From: Rebecca billardiae RCC1528
Taxonomy: Eukaryota; Haptophyta
Assembly: GCA_965240325.2 (NCBI GenBank)
Contig: OZ251223.1
Coordinates: 2,108,001 to 2,172,000, forward strand
Direction: 5' to 3'
DNA length: 64,000 bases
Made by a program: the position numbers and the translations under genes. The notes beneath the pieces were generated by a model. That model did not search any database. It worked only from the letters and a program-made list of their open reading frames with translations, and was not told the DNA's origin. Positions 53,701 through 63,656 of this stretch are shown here, one piece after another (positions within the stretch are counted from its first letter, which is position 1; each line of letters opens with the position of its first letter).

Positions 53701-54631
53701 ACTGGGGCGCGCCGAGCGAGGCGGCGTGCTCCGGAGCCGCGTCGGGCGCGCCCACGCCCAGCCGCACGAGCAGAGCGGCCTCCAGCACCGCGCGCTGCCC
53801 ACCGCCCCGGCCAACGCCCGACGCGCCCGCCTCGGCGCGCTTCCTCGCGCTCGGGGCGGCGTCCGGCGCGCCTCGGCGCGCCGGCTGCACGCCCGCGGCC
53901 GCGGCAATCTGCGCGAGCTCGGCGGCGGAGAGGGTGCCGAGCTGCAGCGCGAGCGCGAGCGCGTCGCTGCACGGCGCGTCGTCGCACACCAGCTTGACGA
54001 AGCCCGCGCCCTCCAGCTCGGCCGCCGCCCCGTCCGTGTCCTGCGCCTCGCCCACCTCGCGGTACCGGCCGCGCAGGGCGGCCAGGCGGAACGCAGTCGG
54101 CCGGCGCGCAAACAGCCGGGCGTAGAGCGCGCGCGCGCGGAGCGAGAGCGCGAGGAAGCGGCGGATCCACGCGTGCTCGCCCTCGCTGAGGAGCTCCACG
54201 TCGCGCGCGAGTGCCGCGTGCAGCAGCTCCTCGAGCTGCTGCGTGTGCGCGCCGCCGTGCGCTGCCCACCACGGCAGTGCATCCTCGCCCTCTGCGCCCT
54301 CGTCGGCGTCGTCGCCGCTGGTGCGCGCGCCAGCGTCGCCCGCGGGCGAAGGGGGCGGAGTGACAGCCACGGCGGCCGCGGGGGGCGCCGCCCGATCCGC
54401 TGCGCTCGCCGGCGCGGCCCGAGCGCCGAGCGCCGGCGGCAGGAAGGCGAGCAGCGACGTCTGCCGGAGGGGGCCGTGTGCAGCGGGCTGCGCGGGGCGC
54501 GCGGGAGAGGCGAGCCAAGACTCCGGGCGGGCGGCGCCGTCGCGGTGGCCCTCGCGATGGCGCACCCGCGCTGCGAAGCCGCCAAGCCAGCTGCGGCCCA
54601 CGAGAGTCTGCGCGTTGGTGAGCGCGACCAT
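50798..54631 (-). CDS. FAN1: Fanconi-associated nuclease FAN1
   Basis: 1,277 residues from the ATG at 54631, no intron; the frame also runs 52 codons upstream from a non-ATG start. A PCNA-box-like RQTSLLAFL is near residues 56-64 and a SAP-like LGTLSAAELAQIAAAAGV near 229-247. A helical TPR-like middle is very Ala/Arg-rich. The C-terminal VRR-NUC nuclease keeps HAETGVFTALFALLLW, PDVLPTRCLSAPLDL, CLGGAALGAI, GMPDLVLW with the catalytic Asp, and LVEVKSANDRLSDQQRGWFD with the ExK metal site. About 110 low-complexity residues separate PDLVLW from LVEVK, where homologues have only a short loop. The tail RRAPKRRLSLSLGSKRRKN is a likely nuclear signal. FAN1 cuts 5' flaps in interstrand-crosslink repair. 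No UBZ finger was seen at the N-terminus. Confidence 0.9.
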   Translation of the reverse strand: MVALTNAQTLVGRSWLGGFAARVRHREGHRDGAARPESWLASPARPAQPAAHGPLRQTSLLAFLPPALGARAAPASAADRAAPPAAAVAVTPPPSPAGDAGARTSGDDADEGAEGEDALPWWAAHGGAHTQQLEELLHAALARDVELLSEGEHAWIRRFLALSLRARALYARLFARRPTAFRLAALRGRYREVGEAQDTDGAAAELEGAGFVKLVCDDAPCSDALALALQLGTLSAAELAQIAAAAGVQPARRGAPDAAPSARKRAEAGASGVGRGGGQRAVLEAALLVRLGVGAPDAAPEHAASLGAPQSARRAAAGGVVGRLSRPRPLLRRIGALSGPVLLLRDEALDALARAERLVLCASPHASAGDGLSLAAAAEMGAVRFPSYTPWPSVARGDGAGAPAAACAPPAAEAAPAAPAAAPAVAGAVAGEEARAAAHEPSAHTPPRPAPPFASRAALDRHEAACALARQYEGALEAGRVAECELLAARASEGLRALALRAAARAPPTPDACALRAAPLAQWPSGGSTAAAPAEEEAEEAEEAEEAEAEGCGASADGGWLRRALAAAARELCAPPHASEEAAAVGADEAEGWASVRARRPLAASLAPGCAACALLTVHSSLLSRLGRAAEAAEAAALCLLSPFGPARRGHWWTRLMIDGARAGRVDARACDALARAALADPAVATGDRVGLLRRAHRLAAARERLVSAPRASAAARARADAAVPASSAGLGRAETPALDALARALARASPARGGASAPLPPLPAEPPVIRLRARPLPPAAGAKPRARGGKLAFMGLEGDGVPCSVEELVLQEHRAQAGWQGVHAETGVFTALFALLLWRTIFDSAVPDVLPTRCLSAPLDLASGGGAFYAARRGALDARLRELRAMAGARLAAEVRAAHAEHAGELCRGISWARWPSAEPLAEIAGCLGGAALGAILRVLAEDYGGWARGMPDLVLWRRLEPPIDAQNASRAAGASGAAGVTPLSGSAGGTGGAAVRALLLPPSTASPGMAAPAAAPPGGDASPMLARADAPLCAPAAAAPAACASGGGTAVAARGGGVFGAARLVEVKSANDRLSDQQRGWFDLLLAAGVDCCVCRVSIDDDLDADAIAPPAEPRTASGALGAARPPSAANHADDAATTGGGVRDARAEAHDAEQPTAEAASARGVRSDSDSDGDFVRAPRERPSALPGDARRPKRRPGSCQPAPVRVSAAAAPRAATGHAHANQAPDAVTERHAAAAAETAPHHQAPADDGAGAPRRAPKRRLSLSLGSKRRKN

Positions 54632-55180
54632 GTCGTTGGCCGGTTGGGACGTCAGTCGCGCTCGCTCGCGCACTCGCGCTGGCCGCTGCGCCGCTGCCGC
54701 CCCCGGACCCGGACTGGCCTTACTACGGACTGGCCCTGGGCGTCGCGTAGGTAGCCTTCTAAGGCGCCCGCTTGCTGAGGTCGTCACAGGCTACTATGTG
54801 ACACTATGACATGCATAGGAAGCGTTATGACACATCAGGAACAGACACTCTGCCATTACAAGTAGCAGACCCAAATCCTTCCCGACGGAGTACTGTAGTC
54901 GCGGATGCGTCACGCGTGCCCCGCGACGGCGACCCGAGCGTGCGCCCTCAGTGCGACCCAGCCGACCCGCCTGAAGGCGCGCCGGCCCGCGCCGGGGGCG
55001 CCGCTGCTTCCGGTCGGAGGGCTGCTCCCCAGTCGGACCCCAACGTCGACTGCACCACCGGTGTCATGCCTGCTACGAGCGAGAACCGAGGACGCTTCCG
55101 CGCTCGAAGCTCGCCACGCAGCGCGTGCTCCCGCTGTGCGGGCAGCGTGGAGATAGTACTGGTAGCAGCCATCAATGCGC
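54632..55180. other. Spacer holding the FAN1 promoter
   Basis: About 550 bp upstream of the FAN1 start codon and downstream of the next minus-strand gene. No further gene or motif is supported. Confidence 0.5.
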
Positions 55181-55702
55181 CTAGTGCGTTGGCACACCCT
55201 CCGTCACGGTCTGGAGGGTGGTGGGCGCAGCTCGTCGTCGGCGATTCGAGGGCTCGCGGGTGAGCACCGGTGGCGGCGAGGACAGGCCAGATACCCCACC
55301 CGCGGAGAGGCCGGCGTCATACGCGCCAGAGTCCGCACAATCCCGCGGGTCTGCGAAAAGCGCAGCTGAGCCGTGCATCGACTGGCTGCGCGAGGAGAGC
55401 GCCGACGACGAGACCGCGCGCTTCGAGCTCTGCGCGTCGGAGCGTGTGGAACGCTTTCGTACCGGATCGCTCGATGTCTGCGGAGTCTCCTGCACGATGA
55501 AGACAGGATGCATGGGCGGCTGTTGCACGCGCCGTGGCCGGGCGGGATTCGGGTTGAAGCCCTTGCCAAAGAGGACGACGCAGAGGATCACGTTGACGAT
55601 AACCATGGCGAAGAAGCCGATCACGATCAGTGCGAGGCCGAGGACAAGCGCGGGACTCGCGTCCGCGAGCGCGTTCACGAGGGCTGCTTCGGCTGCTTTC
55701 AT
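55181..55702 (-). CDS. Small single-pass membrane protein, unknown
   Basis: 173 residues from the ATG at 55702. After about 17 residues there is one long hydrophobic helix (ALVLGLALIVIGFFAMVIVN continuing to CVVLFGKGF), then a basic Pro/Arg stretch and about 100 Ser-rich, charged residues (KRSTRSDAQSSKRAVSSSAL) with many possible phosphosites. The N-terminal segment could act as an uncleaved signal anchor with the tail in the cytosol. No family recognised. An upstream in-frame extension lacks an ATG with better context. Confidence 0.55.
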   Translation of the reverse strand: MKAAEAALVNALADASPALVLGLALIVIGFFAMVIVNVILCVVLFGKGFNPNPARPRRVQQPPMHPVFIVQETPQTSSDPVRKRSTRSDAQSSKRAVSSSALSSRSQSMHGSAALFADPRDCADSGAYDAGLSAGGVSGLSSPPPVLTREPSNRRRRAAPTTLQTVTEGVPTH

Positions 55703-56276
55703 GGTGCGGGGCGTGCAGAGCGGCAAGCCGGCGATAGGGCCGACGCACTCGATCGTGTGTGTGCACAGCGCTTGCTTGGACTCCGAGCGGATGCATTTCA
55801 GCAAGTGCGCAGCACCAAGGTACCTTCTGGAAGCCCGCAGCTGGCCAATCGTGTGTGAGATTCTCTCGGGGTGTCTCAAGATTCCTAGTAGTAGCGCGGA
55901 ACAGGCTGCGGAGATCGCTGCAGATTCTCAATGTCCTAGCAAAATCGGAGAAAGATTTGATTAGTGATGAGTAGTGATGTTGGGTTGTGTTCAAGGCTCC
56001 TGAGCTGCGCCCGTTCGTCATAAGAGTGGACGAATCCGTCGACATTAATCAGTGGGTAAATGTGGGGTGCAGAACTTGTCGCCGCCAGACCACACTGAGA
56101 AGTGACAGGTGTAGCGGCCACAGCCATTGCCGACCGACGACTAAACGACAGTGACTACTGACTGTATGATGACATTGCGCACGAGCACGAGGCGGTGTGC
56201 ACGGCAAGAGGCTGACCCGTAAGTGTAGTGAGCTCATCAGTCGCGAACAAGCTCTGAGTTGACGTCGGATTATGAG
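55703..56276. other. Spacer, no supported gene
   Basis: About 570 bp between two minus-strand genes; AT-balanced, with no recognisable element. Confidence 0.5.
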
Positions 56277-58877
56277 TCAGTGCTGCTGCACGGCGCCGCA
56301 GCCCTGCACGACCCGCGCGTACGAGCGCCGGAGCCACGAGCGGTAGCTGGACGACGCACAGCTGGTGCACTCGAGGCCGAGGGCGTTCAAGTGCAGGTCG
56401 TACGCGGAGAACAGCAGAGTCTTGACGGCAGCGTCGTGCGGCTCAACATTCGCTGCCATCTGCTTCGTGACGTAATCGGCAAAGTGCACGAGCACGCACG
56501 CCGACGAGCGCTCGGACGCTGGTGCCAAGGTCGACGACGGCTCCACTGCTGCCGATCTGGCCTGCAGCGCGCGCTGCACAATCGTGGCGACGGCGAGGTG
56601 GTCTTGGTGAGTCCCCTTCCAGTTGGGGTAGAAGCGGGCGTCCGCGTCGTGGTGCGTAAACACTGCGAGCTGCCTGCCCGCTGGGGCGGCGCGCTCGGCC
56701 GAGTCGATCATCGCCGCCACGCTGGTCACAAGGCTGCCCACGCTGAACGAGTTGTTCGTCTCGCTGTCGAGCGCGCGGAGCCGCGCTGAGGCATCCGTGC
56801 TCGCAAGGAGCGAGGCCAGCGTCTTGGAGCCCTTACGCGCGCGGTACGTGGTGTTCTGCGCACTCCCTCGCTGCACCAGCGCGTCGGGGAGACGGAAAAA
56901 GGCGTGCGTGACCACTGCTCCGTTGGGACCGTCGATGTCGACCGTCTGGATTGAGTGCTCTCCATACTGCCGCCTGCGCATGTGTTCGCTCGGCGATGGG
57001 CGGAAGGGGTCCTGCCGGTAGAGAGCGCGCACAGAGGCCAAGCTTGCCTGCTCCCTACCTCGCCAGTACAGCTCGCCGCGCCCAGCGTCACCTGCTGAGA
57101 GCACGGCGATGACCGTGTGCTGCGCCGGCAGCGCAAAGGCACGCGCAGCATGCTCGCCCGCAAAGAGCTGCCAGTCGTCTGCGTGGGCGACAATGAACAC
57201 GCGCGTCGCGTTGGCGTGCACTTGCGCCGCCACCGTGTGGCTGGCAACGAGCTCGTTGCTTGGCCGCTCCTCCGGAGGCGGCGCCTGCGCTGCAGAGCGA
57301 CACGACATCTGCACGTGCCAGCCCCACTCGTCGCCGACTGCACCGAACGGCGTGGTGTCCGATGCGAACAGGATCTCAGGGCCCTCGCGCACAGCCACCC
57401 GCCAGGGCTCCGCGTGTGCACCAGAGCAGCGCTCCACGCGGCGCATCAGCACTGGGCCAAACTGGCCCAGCCACCGCGCCCCTGTGACTGATGTTACCTG
57501 CCGGCGCGCGTGGCTCGAGACAACATTGGGCCGGCGACGCTGCCGCTTCTGCGTGTGCTCGTCGGCCGCCAGATCCGCCTCGCCGGGCGCCAGTGCAGGC
57601 GGCCCAGTCACGTTGAGCCGAGTGAAGCACCTGCTCACGCACCCTTGCGCGATGCTGCTGCTGTCGGCGAGAGCAGCGCGGGCCAACGCGCCGCCCGACC
57701 CACCGTTTGCGGCTGCTGCACCCACGTGCCAAGCGGCGCGCAGGCGCAGCTCGATGTCGATCATTTTTTGGAGTCGCACCGGGTTGGAGGGCACTGTCGC
57801 CAGCTCCTCCGCCGAGCAAAGCGCGTGCTGCGCAGACTCGGCGCTTGCATCACTGATAGTGTAGCGCGCCCCTGCTTGGTGCTGTTGTTGCTGCTGTGAG
57901 GAGCGGGCAGCTGGATCAGGCGTGCTGTGATGCACTCCTCCTGCTGCTGCATCCTGCGTCGTGGGGCAGCGCTGCTTGACGATGAACTTGTACGAATGCG
58001 AGGCCCACGACGCCAGCGGAGCGTGGCACGAATATAGTGGGCGTGAGCCGTCGTCATTGCTCACCGTTCCGCCAGCCGCGTCTGGCGCGTTTGGCGCGCA
58101 GGAACGTCCCGCGCGTGATTGGGTGACGCTGCCGCGCAGGTGCGTGTAGCGCATGCGCAGGCACGCGGCGAGCTGCATCGCGCGCTGAAAGAAGTGCGGC
58201 CCTGCGACCTCCATCACGTCCCACCAGCGTGCGGTATTCTCCAGGCTGTCCAGCACCAGCTGAAAGAACGGGTGCCCTGGCTCTGCTGCAGCGAAGCCTT
58301 GCGTGACCCACGTCAAGCTCTCAGAGGAACCCGACAGCAGCAGCCGCACATCGGCACTTTCGAACCACGCGTCTGGAAGCGGTCGAAGCAGCTTCATGTC
58401 ACGGTCTGCGTACAGCCCGCCGACGCACAGGAGGATCACATACCGCGCCGCGTCGGCGCGATGGATGTCGAGGGGGTACTCGTCGTATGTTCGGAGCAGC
58501 CTCGGCACGCACTCCGCAATGAGCGCGCGCACGGCGGAGTTGTTCCACACGACATGCCTGTGCGCGGGCATCAATTCGGGCCATGCCGCAGAGCGCCGCG
58601 CCAGCTCGTGCTCCGCGCCCGTCTTGGAAGTCGCCGATGAGGTGTGCACCGCCACCTGGTGGATGACTCGCGGGATGCCCACGCCCGAGTACGTGTGCGG
58701 TCGGTGGCTGGGGGGGCCGTGCAGGCGGCGCTCATGCAGCTGTGCGGAGGCATCGTGCAGGCACGACGAAGACGCTGACTGGACGCTGCGCAGCTCCGCC
58801 GCTGCTGCCGTCAGACCGACGGCGCACGCCGTGGTCGCCCAAAGCGCCGCCAGCAGGAGCTGCCGCAGTGATGCCAT
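56277..58877 (-). CDS. Secreted GT32 (OCH1-like) glycosyltransferase fused to LmbE/PIG-L-like deacetylase
   Basis: 866 residues from the ATG at 58877. A signal peptide or signal anchor (MASLRQLLLAALWATTACAV) leads to a GT32 domain: IPRVIHQVAVH (68-78), HRHVVWNN, then IHRADAARYVILLCVGGLYADRDM, with the DxD metal/nucleotide-sugar motif at 158-160. A Cys/Ser-rich linker of roughly 250 residues follows. The C-terminal domain opens VFIVAHADDWQLFAGE (AHADDW at 564-569) and later carries GTHQDH (about 754-759), the two zinc-ligand motifs of the LmbE/PIG-L deacetylase fold; the usual HPDDE is HADDW. Inferred: a Golgi or secreted enzyme that adds a sugar and removes an acyl group from the same glycan. 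Each domain is recognisable; substrate unknown. Confidence 0.82.
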   Translation of the reverse strand: MASLRQLLLAALWATTACAVGLTAAAAELRSVQSASSSCLHDASAQLHERRLHGPPSHRPHTYSGVGIPRVIHQVAVHTSSATSKTGAEHELARRSAAWPELMPAHRHVVWNNSAVRALIAECVPRLLRTYDEYPLDIHRADAARYVILLCVGGLYADRDMKLLRPLPDAWFESADVRLLLSGSSESLTWVTQGFAAAEPGHPFFQLVLDSLENTARWWDVMEVAGPHFFQRAMQLAACLRMRYTHLRGSVTQSRAGRSCAPNAPDAAGGTVSNDDGSRPLYSCHAPLASWASHSYKFIVKQRCPTTQDAAAGGVHHSTPDPAARSSQQQQQHQAGARYTISDASAESAQHALCSAEELATVPSNPVRLQKMIDIELRLRAAWHVGAAAANGGSGGALARAALADSSSIAQGCVSRCFTRLNVTGPPALAPGEADLAADEHTQKRQRRRPNVVSSHARRQVTSVTGARWLGQFGPVLMRRVERCSGAHAEPWRVAVREGPEILFASDTTPFGAVGDEWGWHVQMSCRSAAQAPPPEERPSNELVASHTVAAQVHANATRVFIVAHADDWQLFAGEHAARAFALPAQHTVIAVLSAGDAGRGELYWRGREQASLASVRALYRQDPFRPSPSEHMRRRQYGEHSIQTVDIDGPNGAVVTHAFFRLPDALVQRGSAQNTTYRARKGSKTLASLLASTDASARLRALDSETNNSFSVGSLVTSVAAMIDSAERAAPAGRQLAVFTHHDADARFYPNWKGTHQDHLAVATIVQRALQARSAAVEPSSTLAPASERSSACVLVHFADYVTKQMAANVEPHDAAVKTLLFSAYDLHLNALGLECTSCASSSYRSWLRRSYARVVQGCGAVQQH

Positions 58878-59646
58878 TGCCAAATCGTAGACAAGAGCAG
58901 TCCCGGTTCAAGACGACGCCGTGCTACGGCCCTTCCGCTTGGCCGTGCTGAAATCCCTTCGTTGCGGGGCACGATCTGATGATCGATGACGATGACGATG
59001 ATGATGATGACAATATTGACAGCAATGAGTGGCTGCCACGACCCGCCTGACATACGCGGGTTGTTCGCTTAGCCTCCGGCAGTACTAGCTAACGATGATT
59101 GCGTAGCGGCACCGCGAGCCACCGGTACTCAGTCATATCCGTGGCGTGATGGCCATGCACTCGCTGGCCGGTGGCAGCCCTCGCTCTCCGTCCGGCCTCC
59201 GGGGCGCGGAGCCTCGGATAAATGCCATGCGCCCGGATCGGACTCGCGGCCCGGCCCGGCCGGCCGAGTGATGGTGACCGAGCGGGGCGGTGTCCGGGTC
59301 TGTGAGCGCTGCAACAGTATCCGGGCGGCATCGGAACGCTCGGGCACATGGCAGCAGGCGTCCCACCAGCTGGAATGGCGCGGCTGTGCGCCTCAGCTGC
59401 GCCACGCGCCATCCGAGCGCCCCGCCGGGCGGTCGTCCCGGCTGAACCCCGAGCTGCGCCCGCCGTTGGCGCGGTCCTGCGCGCAGCACGGCAGCACACG
59501 GCAGGGCCCGGGGGCGGTCGGCCGAGGCGCAGCGCAAGCGGTTGGCGCGGTGGCGCGCGCGCGTCACGCGCGTCACATCACAACTGCCGAGCGGCCCACG
59601 GTCGTGTCGGGCCGGCGCGGAGCGCGCCAGCTGGGCGGCACACGCG
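58878..59646. other. Spacer with short GAT repeat
   Basis: About 770 bp between two minus-strand genes. It holds an imperfect GATGAC/GATGAT run at 58981-59010 close to the GT32-LmbE start codon. The GC-rich part nearer 59646 is open in several frames, but nothing recognisable is encoded. Confidence 0.5.
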
Positions 59647-62600
59647 TCAGCAGCGCACGCGTACCATTCTCGGCTTGTGAGGCGGCGGCGGCCCCGGCAC
59701 CTGCTGCTCTGCGAGCCCTGTCGTGCGCACGCGCGTGCCGACGAGGCCGCTGGGAGGGGCGCCGCTCGCGGCGGCGGCGGCTCCGCCGGCGGCGCCACCG
59801 GCGGCACTGGCGCCGCCTGGCTGGAGCTGCACGCCGGCAGTGCCCAGACCAGCCGCCGCGGCCGCGGCGGGCTGCGCAGCGCTCGAACCTTGGGCTGTGC
59901 GCGTGCCGCTGCCACCGCACGCCCCCGCGCCGCCCGGGCCGCTTCCTGCTGGACCCAACCCCGTCGCGCCAGATGCGCCCACGGTCCCGCCGGCACCTGC
60001 CGCCGCGGCGCCAGAGGCCACCGCCTCGCGCCGCGCCGGCCCGGCCGTGGGCGCGCGCTGCACAATCGCCGCCCAGGCCGTTGGTGCGGCAGCCTTGCTC
60101 GGCGCAGGCTGGCCACTCGGTGCGCCGCCGCCGGACGCGGACGCCGAGGCGCCTGGGCTCAGCGGTGCGCCCGCCGCGCTGCCGGCCGCCGCCTGCGTGC
60201 CGCGCTTGCTTGGCACGGCAGCCGCGCTGCTCGGCGGCGGTGTCGACGCCGCGGCCGCCGAGCGCGCGGCCGGCTGCGGGTTCGCGCACGCGCCTGCGCC
60301 TGGCTGTGCCGCTCCGCTCTCCTCCTGTCCGCCCTGCCCTGCAGGGCCGGCGGGGGGGCGGGGCGGCGCCGCCCGCGCCGGCCGGGCCGCAGTGGAGGCG
60401 GCGGCAGCGGCGCCGTTGCCCGGGCCCCACGCGGACGCCGCCGCTGGCCGGCGCGCGGGCGCCGCGCCGCTCGGCTGCGAGCCTCCGCCAATCGGTGGGA
60501 AGGCCTGGGTGGGCAGGGCGCGCCAGTGGCAGCACGGGCGGGCGGCGCAGCAGCGCACGGCGCGGGCGGGCGTGAGCCGCGTACTGGCCTGTGTGCGCGC
60601 TGTGTGAGCGCGCAGCCCGGCCCAGCTGCCTCCACCCTCTGCGCATCCCACGGCGCGCGCGACGCGCAGCGCGAGCGCAGGCGCGGCGCTGCGGCGCGCG
60701 GCGCGCTGCTCGGCGCCCTTCGCACCTCGATCGAGTCCGCCAGCCTGAACTCCGGCACCTGCACCTGCCGCCCCTCGCGCGAGCCGGCTGCTCCGCCCGA
60801 CAGCTGCGGCTGCGGCGTGCCGCTCGCCGACGAGAGGGCACTCGCAGGTGTGGCGCCCGACTGCCGGGGCTGCGTCGACGGGTCCAAGCCGTCGCGCGCG
60901 GCCACGTCGGCGACGGCGCCGCCCTCGCCGCCGTCTCCGCGCGCGCCGCGCGCCAGGCCGAACACGCCTGGCGGCGGCGAGCTGCCCGTGGCGGTGGTCG
61001 TCAGGCACGCCTTCTCCGCCGCCGTCTGCCCGTTCGGCGGGGCGGCGGACGCCGCCGACGCAGCGCTCACAACCGGGCCGCAGCCGGCGCTCAGCCCTGC
61101 CACGATGGCACTCACGTTACTTGCGCCTTCGTCAAGGGCCGCGCTGATGGCGGCCACGCGCGCGCGCGCGTCGCACGCACTGCCGCCCTCCCGTTCCCGC
61201 GCGGGCCCGCCGCTCGGTGCGCCCGTCGATGCCTCGGGCGCGCCGCCGCGCGCTGCGCCATCGCCGCCCAGGCTGCCGCCCACGCCGGAAGCGTGCCGGG
61301 CGGGTGAGCTGTCTGCGCTCAAGGCGCCGCCGGTTGCGCTCGCGGGCCGAGGGCCGACGTCGGCGCTCGAGGCCGCTCCGCGGTGCTCGCCGCGCGGCGA
61401 GGCGGGCGCGCTGCGGAGCACCGCGCCACCGCGCGCGCCCCACGCCCCACCGCCCGCGCGGCCTGACGCACCGGCGACGTCCACACCGCCGCCGGCCGCG
61501 CCGCCGGCCGCGCCGCCGGCCGCGCCGCCGCCGCTCGCAGCCGCATCCACCCCGGCCGCCGCCGCCGCGGTGGCGACACCACCGCCTGCCGTGCAGGGCA
61601 GCGGCGGAAAGTCGGCGTCCGCTTGGCCAGGCAGCGGCGGGAAGTGCGCGACCGACTCGACCCCGATCGGCGCCTCGGCCTGCAGCCCCTCGGCCGCCGC
61701 CCCGGGCCTTTGCTGTGGCGCGGCCGAGCGCGCGCTCGAGCCAAGGGCACCGCCCGCGCCTCCGTCGCCCTGGGGGTGTGCGCCGGTGCAGCGCGCGCCG
61801 CCGCGTCCGATACCAACGAGCGTGCTGCCGCCCATGCCGCCCGCGCCGTCGACGCCGCCGGCTGGGGCCGGCTGCTGCTGCTGCTGGAGACGCTCTGCGC
61901 CGGCGCCAACCGCCGCCGCGCCGGCCGCGCCGCCGCCCGCGCCCAGCAGCGGCATGTCTGGCGAGCCAGCCGGCGAGGCCGCCAGCTGCGACGAGCCGCC
62001 GGCATCTGAGGAGGGCGCGGCAGGGCCCGACGCGGCGCTCGCGCCAGCCGCGCACGGGGCCAGAGCGGGCGGGCGCGCGAGGTCTGCCCCGGCAGTTGCG
62101 CTCGGCTCAGCAGCCGCAGGCAGCCTGCCTGGCTCGGAGGCAGCGCCGGCGCGCACCGCTGCTGCCGCCGCCGCCTGGGGCGCGCCATCGCGGCGGCCGG
62201 GCGCGGCGACCGTCGAGCGCCTCGGCCCGACGGAGCCCGGGGCGCTCTGCTGCTCTGCGCCGCCGCGGCGTGCGGCGGACTCCCGCTCCGTCGGCATGCA
62301 CGCCGACACGCCGCGGTCGCGCCGGCCGCCCTTCGCCCCGGCCGCCGCGCCACCCCACGGCGCATCCTCCGTCGTCGTCGCCGACGAGGCGGTGGCCTTG
62401 GTGCGAGGGGCCGTCGTCATCGTCGTCGCGTCCGCGCGCGACGGGCTCGGCACGGGGTGCGAGGAGCCGCGCGTCGGGCTGGTCGCCGAGCTGCTCGTCG
62501 TGCGGGCGGGCGGGCGGCCATCGGCGCGCGCACCCCCGCCGCCGTCGCCGCTGCCACGGCTGCGGCGGCCGGCAGCCGCAGTGGGTGAGGAGGCGCCGCC

Positions 62601-62787
62601 GCGCGGCGGGCAGGGCGCGGCGCCGGCCCCGGGAGCCGGCTGCGCGCGCGCGCCAAACGGCTGCAGCATCGCGCCGCCGGCTTGCAGCCCGGCCATGGCG
62701 TGCTGCTGCGCCTGCTGCTGCGCGTGCGCCGACGGCAGCATGGCCGCTGGCTGCCCCGGCTGCCTCAGCTGTGCCCTGCCGCCGCCT

Positions 62788-62835
<48 letters not shown>

Positions 62836-63656
62836 ACCGCGGCCGAGTTGAAGGGCGTCGCGGCGGCAAACTCCCACGGCTGCGCCGTCAGCCCCAGCTG
62901 GGGCGGCAACGCGTGCAGCCTGTCCGGGAGGCGGATGTCCGGGTCGTACTCCAGGGCGTGCGCCGCGCGCGCGGGCGCAGGCACGCCCAGCTGCGCCGAC
63001 GGCCGTAGCGAGAGGTGGAGCTCGTCGGCGAGCGGCGGGAGCGGCGGCGGCGGCGGCGGCGGCGCGTCCGCGTCGCTCGGCGACGCCGTGCCGCTGCGCG
63101 AGCCCCTGGACGCGCTGCCGCCGTTCACGCCCGCGTCGGCGCGCGCGAGGCTCGTGCGCAGCAGTCGCTCGAGCACGGGCCGCGCGCTGTCGGCGGCGGC
63201 GGGCGAGCACCAGAGGGAGACACGCCAGCCGCCGTCGGCGTCGAGCTGTACGCTGGCGCCCTTCAGCTGCTCCTCGCACGGCTCGCACGCTCCGAGCAGC
63301 GCGAGGAGGAGCTCGAGGAAGAGGCTGCCCGCCGCGTGCGTGGACGGCTGCGGCGCGTGCGCGGCGGCACTCGCCGACAGCTCGGCGGAGAGCTCGGCGA
63401 GGGTGAGCACGACCTGCTGGGTGTGGTCGGCGGGCGACGGACGCATCGACGCGTGCACCTCGTTCAGCACCTCCGCCTTGAAGATGCACATGGCGAATGG
63501 CATGATGCGCATCGCCGACTGCACCTCCGCCTCGTAGAAGCGCCAGAAGCCGTGCACCGTCGCAAACGTGGAGATGTGGCCAAAGTCGGCGGCGGTCCAG
63601 CACGCCCACTGCTCGTTGAGGGGCGCCAGATCCGCGAACTCGTCGTCGCCCTCCAT
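59647..63656 (-). CDS. Divergent eIF4E-family protein with very long low-complexity C-terminus
   Basis: Exons 63656-60726 and 60504-59647, phase 0, 221-bp GT-AG intron; 1,262 residues. Residues about 10-175 follow the eIF4E fold: LNEQWACWTAADFGHISTF, TVHGFWRFYEAEVQ, CIFKAEV, LFLELLLALLGACE, GGWRVSLWCSPAAADSARPV. The Trp that docks eIF4G/4E-BP peptides (in VHGFW) is present, but of the cap-stacking Trp pair the W56 loop is shortened and the W102 region reads VLNEVHASM without Trp. So binding to the m7G cap is doubtful. The remaining 1,000 residues are Ala/Gly/Pro/Ser-rich, include a 19-Gly run, and carry three FPP(L/I) motifs (two in exon 1, one at the exon 2 start). An mRNA-repressor or granule-scaffold role is inferred. 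Confidence 0.68.
62779..62834 (-). repeat. GCC/GGC run encoding polyglycine
   Basis: Nearly uninterrupted GCC triplets on the + strand encode about 19 Gly on the minus strand, just after the eIF4E-like core. Confidence 0.9.

Noticed and set aside
52541-54754. 737-residue plus-strand frame over FAN1
   Set aside because: Antisense shadow with Arg/Ala-rich composition and no motif.
59542-63537. Long Ala/Pro-rich plus-strand frame of 1,331 residues
   Set aside because: No domain or signal, while the minus strand encodes an eIF4E-like fold with a clean intron.
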